From assembly GCA_963921825.1 (NCBI GenBank), contig OY997596.1, positions 16,807,001 to 16,871,000 on the forward strand: a stretch of 64,000 nucleotides of DNA. The letters are read 5' to 3'. Position numbers and translations under genes: made by a program. Below the pieces are notes generated by a model. It searched no databases. It saw nothing but the letters and a program-made list of their open reading frames with translations, and was not told the DNA's origin. The DNA comes from Erodium maritimum (lineage: Eukaryota; Streptophyta; Magnoliopsida; Geraniales; Geraniaceae). How positions within the stretch are numbered: the stretch's first letter is position 1; the number at the start of each line of letters is the position of its first letter. Below are positions 46,327-57,636 of this stretch, piece after piece.

Positions 46327-48378
46327 CCCCCGAGACTCTAACTCGGTCAGGCCAGCCAAGACACCGACCTTAGTACACGGGCTCTCAAGGCAGCCCAAAA
46401 CTCAACAATAATAATACGGGCTCTCAAGGCCACCCAAAACTCGATAATAAATAACACGGGCTCTCAAGGCCACCCAAACTCGACAATAAATAACACGCAA
46501 CAACCTCCGACATAATCGATACCTCCAACAGTCCTAAGATCACTAGTTTCACAAACAACCTCCGGGCATGGTCATATGCCTCCAGTAATTCAATTATCGC
46601 TAAGTTCTCTGTTCCTACGACACTACTAAGTGTCACATGCTTTTCTCTTAAACACTACAGTCCCGTATCATGCTTTTCTAATATTTAAATAAATCGACTC
46701 AACCCACGACACCCCGGTGTCACATGCAATTCTACTATTAACTTTCTCTAATCAGGGCCGAGATCCGGCTACTTTTCCCTACCTCAACTGAAGAGCAACC
46801 GCTATGTCTCCTAGCTGCTGACGTCCTGGCTCGCTACCTCCGGTCTTCTCTTCGATCGAAGCCGGACTCTAAATTTAACACAAAGCCACAAATCAATAAC
46901 GGTTCCACCGTTAAACTAAAGGTTACGATTAGTCTAATTTAGAACCGACAGTTGTCCCTTAAACTCGAGCGGGATAAAAGTGGGGTCACGGCGAATCGGG
47001 TTTGAGTACCCGAGCACCGAAACCGGTGCATGTTTCCGAGGCACGGTCCCAATGCACGAATCCCGAGGCGTCCGATTTAACGTCCCGTTCCAAGTCCAAT
47101 TTCACATTTCGATTTAAAACTCCGAGGTTCCCAAATACCGTAATAAATCAAAACTGACTTCAAATTCTTTTATTCCAAATCCTTTCCATTTAAATTTGAT
47201 TTCTCGTTTTACAAACAATTTCTTTTCTTTGAACTCTTTTCAAAACAACCCCGTTTTGTTTCAAATTTACTTTCTTTTCAGTTTCCTTTTGATTTGCTTC
47301 CAAAAGTTCAGATTCACAAAATCAACTTTGAATCCAAACTCGTTATAGCTTACTTCCCTTTTAAAAACAGATTTTAGTTCAAAATCCTCTTCCCTTTTGA
47401 TTTAGAACTGTTCCTCGTTTCAATAAATTTCTCTTGAAAATTTCTTTCCACACCGACCAAAATCAGATCCCAAAACCAAAATGAACAACTTTCAAAACAA
47501 AACTCGTTTTAGTTTATTTTCCTTTTAACAAAATGAATTTGTTTGCTTTTCTGATTCAACCAACAACAGATTCAACTTGACCAGATCCAACGGCTCGGAG
47601 AAAAACGAAACCACAAAGGGAGAAGAACGGACTCGGAAAAAACTACTCCGACCACCGGCGAAGACGTCGCCGGCGACTTGACCCCACGGTTGCGACTCAC
47701 CGTAGAAGGAAAGGGAGCGGCGGCGGGCGGCTCAGCACGGCGGAACCCGGCGAACAAACACCTCAGATCTGGACGGAAGCGACGGTCCCGTCGTAAATCT
47801 CTCGAGCTTTCTCGCGAGTTCGTCCCGGCCGGAAATGCACGACGACGGCGGTGGTGGTCGACGTTGAGCACGGGCTTCGTCCCGGCCGGAAAAGCACGGC
47901 GACGGCGGTGGTCGACGTTGAGCACGGGCAGAGGAGACCTAAGAGAGGGTGTGGTCGGTAGAAGAGGAAGGGATGTGGTGGCTTGCGGGCTGGACGGAGA
48001 GGGAGACGGGGTCGGAGATGGGGGAGAGGTGGGTTCGGCGTTGAGAGGGGAAACGGATGAATGCCGGCGGCCTTTGGGGTTCAACTGAGACGGGAAAGAG
48101 AGGGAGGTGGACGTGAACGGGAATCAGAGGAGAAGAGAAGTGTGGCTGCGAAAAAAATTAGGGTTCAAACCCTAATTTTTGACTTTTATACCCAAGCCTT
48201 CCACTGGCTTGGGCCTCTGATCGGGCCAGCTGGGATTGGGCCTCCGCGCTGGGCCTGGTCCGAGCCTGAACTTCCCTTTTTTTTTTACTTTTCTTTTTGA
48301 CCCACTTGTTTACAAAATCTTACCTCCAAGTTTCGAATTCAGTTTACTATTCTTTTAAAAAAAGAGGTGGGTTTTACA
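46327..48378 (-). repeat. LTR A, right portion
   Basis: From 46327 to about 46785 it follows the family layout (GGGCTCTCAAGGCCACCC units, CTCCGGGCATGGTCATATG, GGCCGAGATCCGGCTACTTTTCCCTACCTC). After 46786 the sequence is diverged from LTRs C and F: a CCTCCGGTCTTC stretch, T-rich 47170-47560, a GC-rich 47600-48060 segment and an AAACCCTAATTTTTGAC segment. ORFs at 47572-48088 are on both strands of the GC-rich part and have no domain. Confidence 0.65.
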
Positions 48379-48383
48379 AACAT

Positions 48384-51177
48384 AATTCTAAAATAAACCC
48401 CAAGATGTCCAAAAGCTCCCGAGCCTCGAACTCACTAGACATCAGCTATGCCTGTAAAACAGTAAGAAAACCAAAGGGGGATAAGCTTACGCTCAGTAGG
48501 AAAAACCTTAACAACTCAACCCTTAGGTCAATACGACACTTGATAAACATATAACTCGAATAACAGTAAAAACTACGATTAACAATGGACTAATGAGCAA
48601 CTAGATAGAATAAGATAAGTACGAAGGAATAATATATAAACAAGATAACATTAACTAAAAAGGTTCCATAACAGAATCAATAAAAGTACCATAACGATTA
48701 GAAAAAAGGTCAATTGATATCACGCCAATCACTTGCTTTCTCAAGCCTCCGATCCATGAATAAGTTCTAGTGTCACCTCGGTTCCCATACTCCGATCCAC
48801 TAGAGTATTCATATCATGTCAGATTTTCCCTCGGTCCGGAAGAGGCACATACGTCGGAGCACCGGAAACCATCCCATAGGGATTCTCATCTTCGGTATTC
48901 CCGAAAATGTCTCCAAGGACCATAGTCATAGGGAACAAAGGTGTGCTCCCGTAGGACACACACGCCCTTGGGTGAAACCTCAGAAACCATCTCTCATGAA
49001 GTAATCCCATCAATATCCCGCAGGATCTGCCGAGCTCTCAGGCTCCAATAATCACTCAATATCCCGCAGGATCTGCCGAGCCATATGCTCCTCACGTCAC
49101 TCAATATCCCGCAGGATCTGCCGAGCCATAGGCTCCTCACGTCACTGAATATCCTGCAGGATCTGCCGAGCGATAGGCTCCTCACGTCACTCAATATAAC
49201 CGTCCAACTCCAACCGCCACAACGACACCAGATTACCCCCCCCCCCCCCGGTGTAGTACCAAACCAAACAAACAGACAAGCAAACACATAAACAAGCAAA
49301 CAAGTATCCAAGAACGAGAATAAGGAAAACGCACTATAGTTCAACCAATCATGAACGCTCCTCAAACCACACTTTCATCACAACAAAGACATCCCATAAC
49401 ACCTCACACTTACCGTATACTTACCTGTCACGAACAAGCGATACATCGATCACCTGATTGTACCCCTTTGGCACAACCAGTCATACTCGATCATCCGTTC
49501 AACCAACAATTATATCAACACAATCACTCAACCAATCAAGTGATCCTTCAACCAATCAACAATCATGTGAACGATCAATTAAGCATTCAATCAAATAAAC
49601 TAACTAGTTTCATTAGACTCTTAGTTGTCCTAATAACGGCAATCAAGCATGTGAACCTAGCACACAACTAATCCGAGAGCTCTTCACAGCCTCTCTACCA
49701 ATAAATCAATTCTTAAATATTGAAAGCAAGCTTCACTAGTCATCTTCATCCTAAGCATGCATACTAGACTCATCCATTTATTAGTAATTGAAGTACGATT
49801 ATTCTAGTTATTCGCATCCTATAGGAAATTCTAGGACCTTTCTGATTTTATTAACCTAACATGCATTCTAAGCGTTTAATTAAGAAGTTAAGACTTTCCC
49901 TACCTCTTGGTAAACCTCTAACACTCTGTTGACAACTCGATGGTCACCACTCCGTCCTTCACACGGGTTCCGGCGTGATTCTTCGTTCTTCAAGCTCTAG
50001 TCCAAGGTCTTCCTTCCTTCCTTGCTCGGTACCACGGTCTTAGACCACCATAAGACCAAAGTTAATAGCTCAACGATGTTCTTATCCCCAAAGTACAGAA
50101 CAACACTCAATTAATGGAAATAAGGTTTGAAGAAATGATTTAATAATCGAAAAGGGCTAAAAGAAAGGGTTTTGGCTTCTGGGGGTCTGATCCGGAATGT
50201 GACCCATTCCATGCCACTCAGAAGGCCGGAATGTGGCATGTTCCGTGCCACTCAGAGTGCCGGAATGTGACACTCTCCATACCCCGTTCCGTATCAAACC
50301 TGACCAGTTCCTCCTCTTTTCTTCCCCAACTCGAGTTTCACGAAAATCACCATAAAAACTCCATTTCCAAGTCCTCTCAACTCCAAAATGTTCATCCAAA
50401 GTTACCCAACATCAACACCCTCAATGGGTTCATCAAAACTTCAACGAAAGTACAATCCAAACATCCTATTTCACTACTTCTTCTCCAAGCAACAACCACA
50501 AAGCTAGTTCTTCAACTTTGAACCAAAAACCCACAAAACCCAAAGATTGAAGGTGGATGAAATGGAGAGTTAAGAGCATCCATACCTCTAGGATTGGGAG
50601 ATGAAGAAGATGGAAGGAAAATGGAGGCAAAAGGACTACAAACTAGCTCCAAAATCCAAGCTTTCTTCACTTTCTTCTTCCTCAAGAAATAAGCTATCCC
50701 ATCTCTCTCTCCTTGTGATTTTCGGCTGCAACACTAGTGAGTGAGCTGATTTGTGTGCTCATGTTGCTTTAAATGACCTATTTTTTTACAAATACCGAAA
50801 AGCCCTTAAGGTCCTATCCCTTTAAAGGTAAGTTGGGAGGGTATAAGAGTCATTTGAAGCTCCTTTTTCATCCTCCAAGCCACATATGACAAGTGTCAAG
50901 TGGGGTCACTTCCACTTGAATAATTTCCAGCATTCCAAGATTTTATCGGAAATTAACCGATATAAAGTTCGAGTTTGACCGAAATCTGACCTAACCAATA
51001 TAACAGTCAAACTGAAGGAAATGGCCCAACTAAGCTAACCGTGATGACGGCTAACCTTTTTGAGCCCCGGAAATGTCCCGAATGACTTCCTGAGTCTTCG
51101 GTTGACTTTTCCGGCCAAAAGTCAAACTTCGTCCAAAGTCACTAATTCGACCGGAGTTGATCGGGGCGGTTCTTACC
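48384..51177 (-). repeat. LTR B, right portion
   Basis: Continues LTR B after the nested insertion. It includes GGATAAGCTTACGCTCAGTAGG (the LTR motif equivalent to GGTGAGCGTTCGCTCACC in other copies), 57-bp CAATATCCCGCAGGATCTGCCGAGCC repeats (about 49010-49200), a poly-C run (49237-49249), and a terminal region with GGCCCAACTAAGC and GGTTCTTACC. No gene is seen. Confidence 0.75.
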
Positions 51178-51182
51178 GGCTC

Positions 51183-51404
51183 CTTGTTCACGATTTCCTC
51201 AGTAATTTCATGCGGATCGTCTTCCTCATCAGAGAAAGGAACCATATTAAAAACGGATCAAACATCAGACTCATTACCAGAATCCGACGAGCTTGAGTCG
51301 GATAGAGTGAATTTGGTAGCGTCTGATGCGGTGTCATCAAACGGTGGGAATTCTTCAAAAGGGTTTGGGAAATTTTCATATAAATATGGTTTGGATACTT
51401 TCAT
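51183..51404 (-). pseudogene. Array unit 11, 5' half
   Basis: ATG at 51404, N-terminal frame open to the shared TGA, then MVPFSDEEDDPHEITEEIV up to the LTR B insertion. Confidence 0.75.
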
Positions 51405-51579
51405 GGTTCGAAATTTTGGAGATTTTCTGAATAAAAAAGGAAGAATATGGAAAGACTTTGTGTAGAGGTTGAAGAGTTGCGTTGGAAGAGGGGTACGAAG
51501 AGTAATAAAGAGAGTTGTGCGTGAATTTACTTAGATTTAACTTGCTAGGATATATAGATTAGCCTAAATCAAATATAAG

Positions 51580-52005
51580 TTATGATTTGAAAAGATTTGA
51601 TAAAAAAATGATTAGATTAGTTAGTGGTGTTAAATCAGTAAAGTTAGTGGGAACATGCAAAACCACATCGTCCACATCTTCTTCATCTCCAAAGTAGTCA
51701 TCGTCCTCCTCCACATCCCACCCCATCTCGTCTTCATCTGAGGGAGTGGCCTATCTCTTTCTTTTACGGCTCGGGGTTGGCTCCGTGTTCACGATCTCCT
51801 CAGAAATTTCATGGGGATCGTCTTACTCATCAGAGAAAGGAACCATATTTAAAACGGACCAAACATCAGACTAATTACCAGAATCCGACGAGCTTGAGTT
51901 GGATGGAGTGAGTTTCGTAGCGTCTGATGCGGTGTCATCAGACGTTGGGATTTCTTCAAAAGGGTTTGGTCAATTTTCATATGAATATGGTTTGGATACC
52001 ATCAT
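51580..52005 (-). pseudogene. Array unit 12
   Basis: ATG present, TGA at about codon 12, TGG allele, but GAG-to-TAG two codons before it, and TAA within SDE-stop-DD. Confidence 0.7.
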
Positions 52006-52181
52006 GGTTCGAAAGTTTGTGGGTTTTCTGAATAAAAAAAGGAAGAATATGGAAAGAGTTTGTGTAGAGGTTGAAGAATTGTGATGGAAGAGGGGTAGGA
52101 AGAGTAATATAGAGAGTTGTGCGTGAATTTACTTAGATTTGACTTCCTAGGATATATAGATTAGCCTAAATCCATTATAAG

Positions 52182-52612
52182 TTATGATTTAAAAAGATTT
52201 GATAAAAAAAAATGATTAGAATAGTTAGTGGTGTTAAATCAGGGAAGTTAGTGGGAACATGCAAAACCACATCGTCCACCACATCTTCTTCATCTCCAAA
52301 GTAGTCATCGTCCTCCTCCACATCCGACCTCATCTCGTCTTCATCTAAGGGAGTGGCCTCCCTCTTTCTTTTACGGCTCGGGGTTGGCTCCTAGTTCACG
52401 ATCTCCTCAGGATTTTCATGGGGATCGTCTTCCTCATCAGAGAAAGGAACCATATTAAAAACGGATCAAACATCAGACTCATTACCAGAATCCGACGAGC
52501 TTGAGTCGGATGGAGTGAGTTTGGTAGCGTCTAATGTGGTGTCATCAGACGTTGAGATTTCTTCAAAAGGGTTTGGGCAGTTTTCATGTGAATATGGTTT
52601 GGATACCTTCAT
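52182..52612 (-). pseudogene. Array unit 13
   Basis: ATG and N-terminal frame open to the shared TGA. The MVPF frame is cut by TAG (AAC TAG GAG) before the basic patch. Confidence 0.7.
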
Positions 52613-52787
52613 GGTTCGAAATTTTGAGGATTTTCTGAATAAAAAGGGAAGAATAAGGAAATAGTTTGTGTAGAGGTTGAAGAGTTGTGGTGGAAGAGGG
52701 GTAGGAAGAGTAATATAGAGAGTTGTGCGTGAATTTACTTAGATTTGACTTGCTAGGATATATAGATTAGCCTAAATCCAATATAAG

Positions 52788-53216
52788 TTATGATTTAAAA
52801 AGATTTGATAAAAAAATGATTAGATTAGTTAGTGGTGTTAAATTAGAGAAGTTAGGTTGAACATGCAAAACCACATCGTCCATCACATCTTCTTCATCTC
52901 CGAAGTAGTCATCGTCCTCCTCCACATCCGACCCCATCTCGTCTTCATCTGAGGGAGTGGCCTCCCCCTTTCGTTTACAGCTCGGGGTTGGCTCCTTGTT
53001 CACGATCTCCTCAATAATTTCATGGGGATCGTCTTCCTCATCAGAGAAAGGAACCATATTAAAAACGGATCAAACATCAGACTCATTACCAGAATCCGAC
53101 GAGCTTGAGTTGGATGGAGTGAATTTGGTAGCGTCTGATGCGGTGTCATCAGACGTTGTGATTTGTTCAAAAGGGTTTGGGCAATTTTCATATGAATATG
53201 GTTTGGATACCTTTAC
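52788..53216 (-). pseudogene. Array unit 14
   Basis: Start codon lost (GTA) and shared TGA. The MVPF frame is open 89 codons, with the patch weakened to PSCKRKGE. It is the 5' member of the 1766-bp duplicated block. Confidence 0.7.
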
Positions 53217-53392
53217 GGTTTGAAATTTTGGGGTTTTTTATGAATAAAAAAGGAAGAATATGGAAAGACTTTGTGTAGAGGTTGAAGAGTTGTGGTGGAA
53301 GAGGCGTAGGAAGAGTAACAAAGAGAGTTGTTCGTGAATTTCCTTAGATTTGACTTTCTAGGATACATAGATTAGCCTAAATAAATTATAAG

Positions 53393-53818
53393 TTATTATT
53401 TAAAGAGATTTGATAATAAAATGATTAGATTAGTTAGTGGTGTTAAATTAGGGAAGTTAGTGGGAACATGCAAAACCACATCGTCCACATCTTCTTCATC
53501 TCCGAAGTAGTCATCGTCCTCCTCCACATCCTACCCCATCTCGTCTTCATCTGAGGGAGTGGCCTCCCTCTTTCTTTTACGGCTCGGGGTTGGCACCGTG
53601 TTCACGATCTCCTCACGAATTTCATGGGGATCGTCTTCCTCATCAGAGAAAGAAACCATATTTAAAACGGACCAAACATCAGACTTATGACCAGAATCCG
53701 ACGAGCTTGAGTTGGATGGAGTGAGTTTGGTTGCGTCTGATGCGGTGTCATCAGACGTTGGGATTTATTCAAAAGGGTTTGGGCAATTTTCATATGAATA
53801 TGGTTTGTATACCATCAT
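53393..53818 (-). pseudogene. Array unit 15
   Basis: ATG present, TGG allele, TAA in the N-terminal region (GAA TAA ATC) and TAG in the second acidic block (GGG TAG GAT). Copied as unit 18. Confidence 0.7.
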
Positions 53819-54000
53819 GGTTCGAAATTTTGTGGATTTTCTGAATAAAAAAGGAAGAATATGGAAAGACTTTGTGTAGAGGTTGAAGAGTTGTGATTGA
53901 AGAGGGGTAGGAAGAGTAATATAGAGAGTTGTGCGTAAATTTACTTAGATTTTACTTGCTAGGATATATAGATTAGCCTAAATCCATTATAAGTTATGAA

Positions 54001-54423
54001 TTAAAAAGATTTGATAAGAAAAATGATTAGATTAGTTAGTGGTGTTAAATCAGGGAAGTTAGTGTGAACATGCAAAACCACATCGTCCACCACATCTTCT
54101 TCATCTCCAAAGTAGTCATCGTCCTCCTCCACATCCGACCCCATCTCGTCTTCATCTGAAGGAGTGGCCTCCCTCTTTCTTTTACGGCTCGGGGTTGGCT
54201 TTTTGGTCACGATCTCCTCAGGAATTTCATGGGGATCGTCTTCCTCATCAGAGAAAGGAACCATATTAAAAACGGATCAAACATAAGACCCATTACCAGA
54301 ATCTGACGAGATTGAGTCGGATGGAGTGAGTTTGGTAGCGTCTGATGCAGTCTCATCAGACGCTGGGATTTGTTCAAAAGGGTTTGGGCAATTTTCATAT
54401 GAATATGGTTTGGATACCTTCAT
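54001..54423 (-). pseudogene. Array unit 16
   Basis: ATG present and shared TGA. The MVPF frame is open 87 codons with VTKKPTPSRKRKRE. Copied with identical protein as unit 19. Confidence 0.7.
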
Positions 54424-54598
54424 GGTTCGAAATTTTGTGGATTTTCTAAATAAAAAGGGAAGAATATGGAAAGACTTTGTGTAGAGGTTGAAGAATTGTG
54501 ATTGAAGAGGGGTAGGAAGAGTAATATAGAGAGTTGTGCGTGAAGTTACTTAGATTTGACTTGCTAGGATATATAGATTAGCCTGAATCCATTATAAG

Positions 54599-54982
54599 TT
54601 ATGATTCAAAAAGATTTGATTCAAAAAATGCTTAGATTAGTTAGTGGTGTTAAATCAGGAAAGTTAGTGGGAACATGCAAAACCACATCGTCCAGCACAT
54701 CTTCTTCATCTCCGAAGTAGTCATCGTCCTCCTCTTTCTTTTACGGCTCGGGGTTGGCTCCTTGTTCACGATCTCCTCAAGAATTTCACGGGGATCGTCT
54801 TCCTCATCAGAGAAAGGAACCATATTAAAAACGGATCAAACATCAGACTCATTACCAGAATCCGACGAGCTTGAGTTGGATGGAGTGAATTTGGTAGCGT
54901 CTGATGCGGTGTCATCAGACGTTGTGATTTGTTCAAAAGGGTTTGGGCAATTTTCATATGAATATGGTTTGGATACCTTTAC
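54599..54982 (-). pseudogene. Array unit 17, 45-bp deletion
   Basis: Start codon lost (GTA) and shared TGA. About 45 bp is missing between the acidic block and the basic patch (CGTCCTCCTCTTTC junction, ~54735), giving a 559-bp unit. It is the homologue of unit 14 in the duplicated block. Confidence 0.7.
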
Positions 54983-55158
54983 GGTTTGTAATTTTGGGGT
55001 TTTTTATGAATAAAAAAGGAAGAATATGGAAAGACTTTGTGTAGAGGTTGAAGAGTTGTGGTGGAAGAGGCGTAGGAAGAGTAACAAAGAGAGTTGTTCG
55101 TGAATTTCCTTAGATTTGACTTTCTAGGATACATAGATTAGCCTAAATAAATTATAAG

Positions 55159-55584
55159 TTATTATTTAAAGAGATTTGATAATAAAATGATTAGATTAGT
55201 TAGTGGTGTTAAATTAGGGAAGTTAGTGGGAACATGCAAAACCACATCGTCCACATCTTCTTCATCTCCGAAGTAGTCATCGTCCTCCTCCACATCCTAC
55301 CCCATCTCGTCTTCATCTGAGGGAGTGGCCTCCCTCTTTCTTTTACGGCTCGGGGTTGGCACCGTGTTCACGATCTCCTCACGAATTTCATGGGGATCGT
55401 CTTCCTCATCAGAGAAAGAAACCATATTTAAAACGGACCAAACATCAGACTTATGACCAGAATCCGACGAGCTTGAGTTGGATGGAGTGAGTTTGGTTGC
55501 GTCTGATGCGGTGTCATCAGACGTTGGGATTTATTCAAAAGGGTTTGGGCAATTTTCATATGAATATGGTTTGTATACCATCAT
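55159..55584 (-). pseudogene. Array unit 18 (copy of unit 15)
   Basis: Same lesions as unit 15 at an offset of 1766 bp. Confidence 0.75.
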
Positions 55585-55766
55585 GGTTCGAAATTTTGTG
55601 GATTTTCTGAATAAAAAAGGAAGAATATGGAAAGACTTTGTGTAGAGGTTGAAGAGTTGTGATTGAAGAGGGGTAGGAAGAGTAATATAGAGAGTTGTGC
55701 GTAAATTTACTTAGATTTTACTTGCTAGGATATATAGATTAGCCTAAATCCATTATAAGTTATGAA

Positions 55767-56189
55767 TTAAAAAGATTTGATAAGAAAAATGATTAGATTA
55801 GTTAGTGGTGTTAAATCAGGGAAGTTAGTGTGAACATGCAAAACCACATCGTCCACCACATCTTCTTCATCTCCAAAGTAGTCATCGTCCTCCTCCACAT
55901 CCGACCCCATCTCGTCTTCATCTGAAGGAGTGGCCTCCCTCTTTCTTTTACGGCTCGGGGTTGGCTTTTTGGTCACGATCTCCTCAGGAATTTCATGGGG
56001 ATCGTCTTCCTCATCAGAGAAAGGAACCATATTAAAAACGGATCAAACATAAGACCCATTACCAGAATCTGACGAGATTGAGTCGGATGGAGTGAGTTTG
56101 GTAGCGTCTGATGCAGTCTCATCAGACGCTGGGATTTGTTCAAAAGGGTTTGGGCAATTTTCATATGAATATGGTTTGGATACCTTCAT
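55767..56189 (-). pseudogene. Array unit 19 (copy of unit 16)
   Basis: Same sequence features as unit 16 at an offset of 1766 bp; the 87-codon MVPF frame is identical. Confidence 0.75.
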
Positions 56190-56364
56190 GGTTCGAAATT
56201 TTGTGGATTTTCTAAATAAAAAGGGAAGAATATGGAAAGACTTTGTGTAGAGGTTGAAGAATTGTGATTGAAGAGGGGTAGGAAGAGTAATATAGAGAGT
56301 TGTGCGTGAAGTTACTTAGATTTGACTTGCTAGGATATATAGATTAGCCTGAATCCATTATAAG

Positions 56365-56794
56365 TTATGATTCAAAAAGATTTGATTCAAAAAATGCTTA
56401 GATTAGTTAGTGGTGTTAAATCAGGAAAGTTAGTGGGAACATGCAAAACCACATCGTCCAGCACATCTTCTTCATCTACAAAGTAGTGATCGTCCTCCTC
56501 CACATCCGACCCTATCTCGTCTTCATCTTTGGGAGTGGCCTCCCTCTTTCTTTTACGGCTCGGGGTTGGCTCCCTGTTCACGATCTCCTCAGGAATTTCA
56601 TGGGGATCGTCTTCCTCATCAGAAAAAGGAACCATATTAAAAACGGATCAAACATCAGACTCATTACCAGAATCCGACGAGCTTCAGTCGGATGAAGTGA
56701 GTTTGGTAGCGTCTGATGCAGTCTCATCTGACACTGAGATTTCTTCAAAAGGGTTTGGTCAATTTTCATATGAATATGGTTTGGATACCTTCAT
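56365..56794 (-). pseudogene. Array unit 20
   Basis: ATG, TGA at about codon 12 and shared TGA. The MVPF frame is open 82 codons (SRKRKREATPKDEDEIG). Confidence 0.7.
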
Positions 56795-56967
56795 GGTTCG
56801 AAATTTTGTTGATTTTCTGAATAAAAAAGGGAGAATATGGAAAGACTTTGTGTAGAGGTTGAAGAGTTGTGATGAAAGAGGGGTAGGAAGAGTAATATAG
56901 AGAGTTGTGCGTGAATTTACTTAGATTTGACTTCCTAGGATATATAGATTAGCCTAAATCCATTATA

Positions 56968-57399
56968 AGTTATGATTTAAAAAGATTTGATAAAAAAAAT
57001 GATTAGATTAGTTAGTGGTGTTAAATCAGGAAAGTTAGTGGGAACATGCAAAACCACATCGTCCACCACATCTTCTTCATCTCCAAAGTAGTCGTCGTCC
57101 TCCTCCACATCAGACCCCATCTCGTCTTCATCTTAGGGAGTGGCCTCCCTCTTTCTTTTACGGCTCGGGGTTGGCTCCTTGTTCACGATCTCCTCAAGAA
57201 TTTCATGGGGATCGTCTTCCTCATCAGAGAAAGGAACCATATTAAAAATGGATCAAACATCAGTCTCATTACCAGAATCCGACGAGCTTGAGTCGGATGG
57301 AGTGAGTTTGGTAGCGTCTGATGTAGTCTCATCAGACGTTGGGATTCGTTCAAAAGGGTTTGGGCAATTTTCATATGAATATGGTTTGGATACCTTCAT
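56968..57399 (-). pseudogene. Array unit 21
   Basis: ATG with the N-terminal frame open to the shared TGA. TAA replaces a Ser codon just after the basic patch (CATCTTAGGGAG). Confidence 0.7.
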
Positions 57400-57636
57400 G
57401 GTTCGAAATTTTGGGGATTTTCTGAATAAAAAAGGAAGAATATGGTAAGACTTTGTGTAGAGGTTGAAGAGTTGTGATGGAAGAGGGGTAGCAAGAGTAA
57501 TATAGAGAGTTGTGCGTGAATTTACTTAGATTTGACTTGCTAGTATATATAGATTAGCGTAAATCAAATATAAGTTATGATTTAAAAAGATTTGATAAAA
57601 AAATAATTAGATTAGTTAGTGGTGTTAAATGAGGGA

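Larger units (their letters stand above)
29165..48378 (-). mobile_element. Solo LTR A (gypsy), nested in B
   Basis: Left terminus TGTCACGGACCAATTTC at 29165, right terminus GGTGGGTTTTACA at 48378, TSD AACAT at 29160-29164 and 48379-48383. LTR A proper is 29165-29705, 38148-38958 and 46332-48378, about 3.4 kb, the same size class as the F LTRs. It hosts a copia element and gypsy element C, both in its subrepeat zone. Only one LTR and no interior are present, so it is a solo LTR. The part after 46786 is diverged from F and C. Confidence 0.8.
28961..51177 (-). mobile_element. Solo LTR B (gypsy), carrying the nested block
   Basis: Left terminus TGTCACGCCCCAAATCCGG at 28961; right terminus GGGGCGGTTCTTACC at 51177 (final A changed to C). 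The TSD GGCTC is at 28956-28960 and 51178-51182. LTR B proper is 28961-29164 plus 48384-51177, about 3.0 kb; everything between is the insertion of LTR A and its contents. B is a Tekay-like LTR diverged from A, C, D and F, with its own ~57-bp subrepeats (49010-49200). Confidence 0.85.

Noticed and set aside
46213-46785. Initially read as a scrambled 5' LTR of element C
   Set aside because: The CCCCC duplication and continuity of the subrepeats show that 46332 onward belongs to the host LTR A, and only 46213-46326 is C.
47572-48088. 170-aa and 136-aa ORFs on opposite strands
   Set aside because: They are mirror ORFs in a GC-rich LTR segment, with low-complexity Pro/Ser/Arg content and no recognisable motif.
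28961-51177. Single giant 22-kb gypsy element with LTRs at both ends
   Set aside because: The two ends are complementary parts of one LTR, not two copies, and AACAT marks another insertion inside; a solo LTR with nested insertions fits better.
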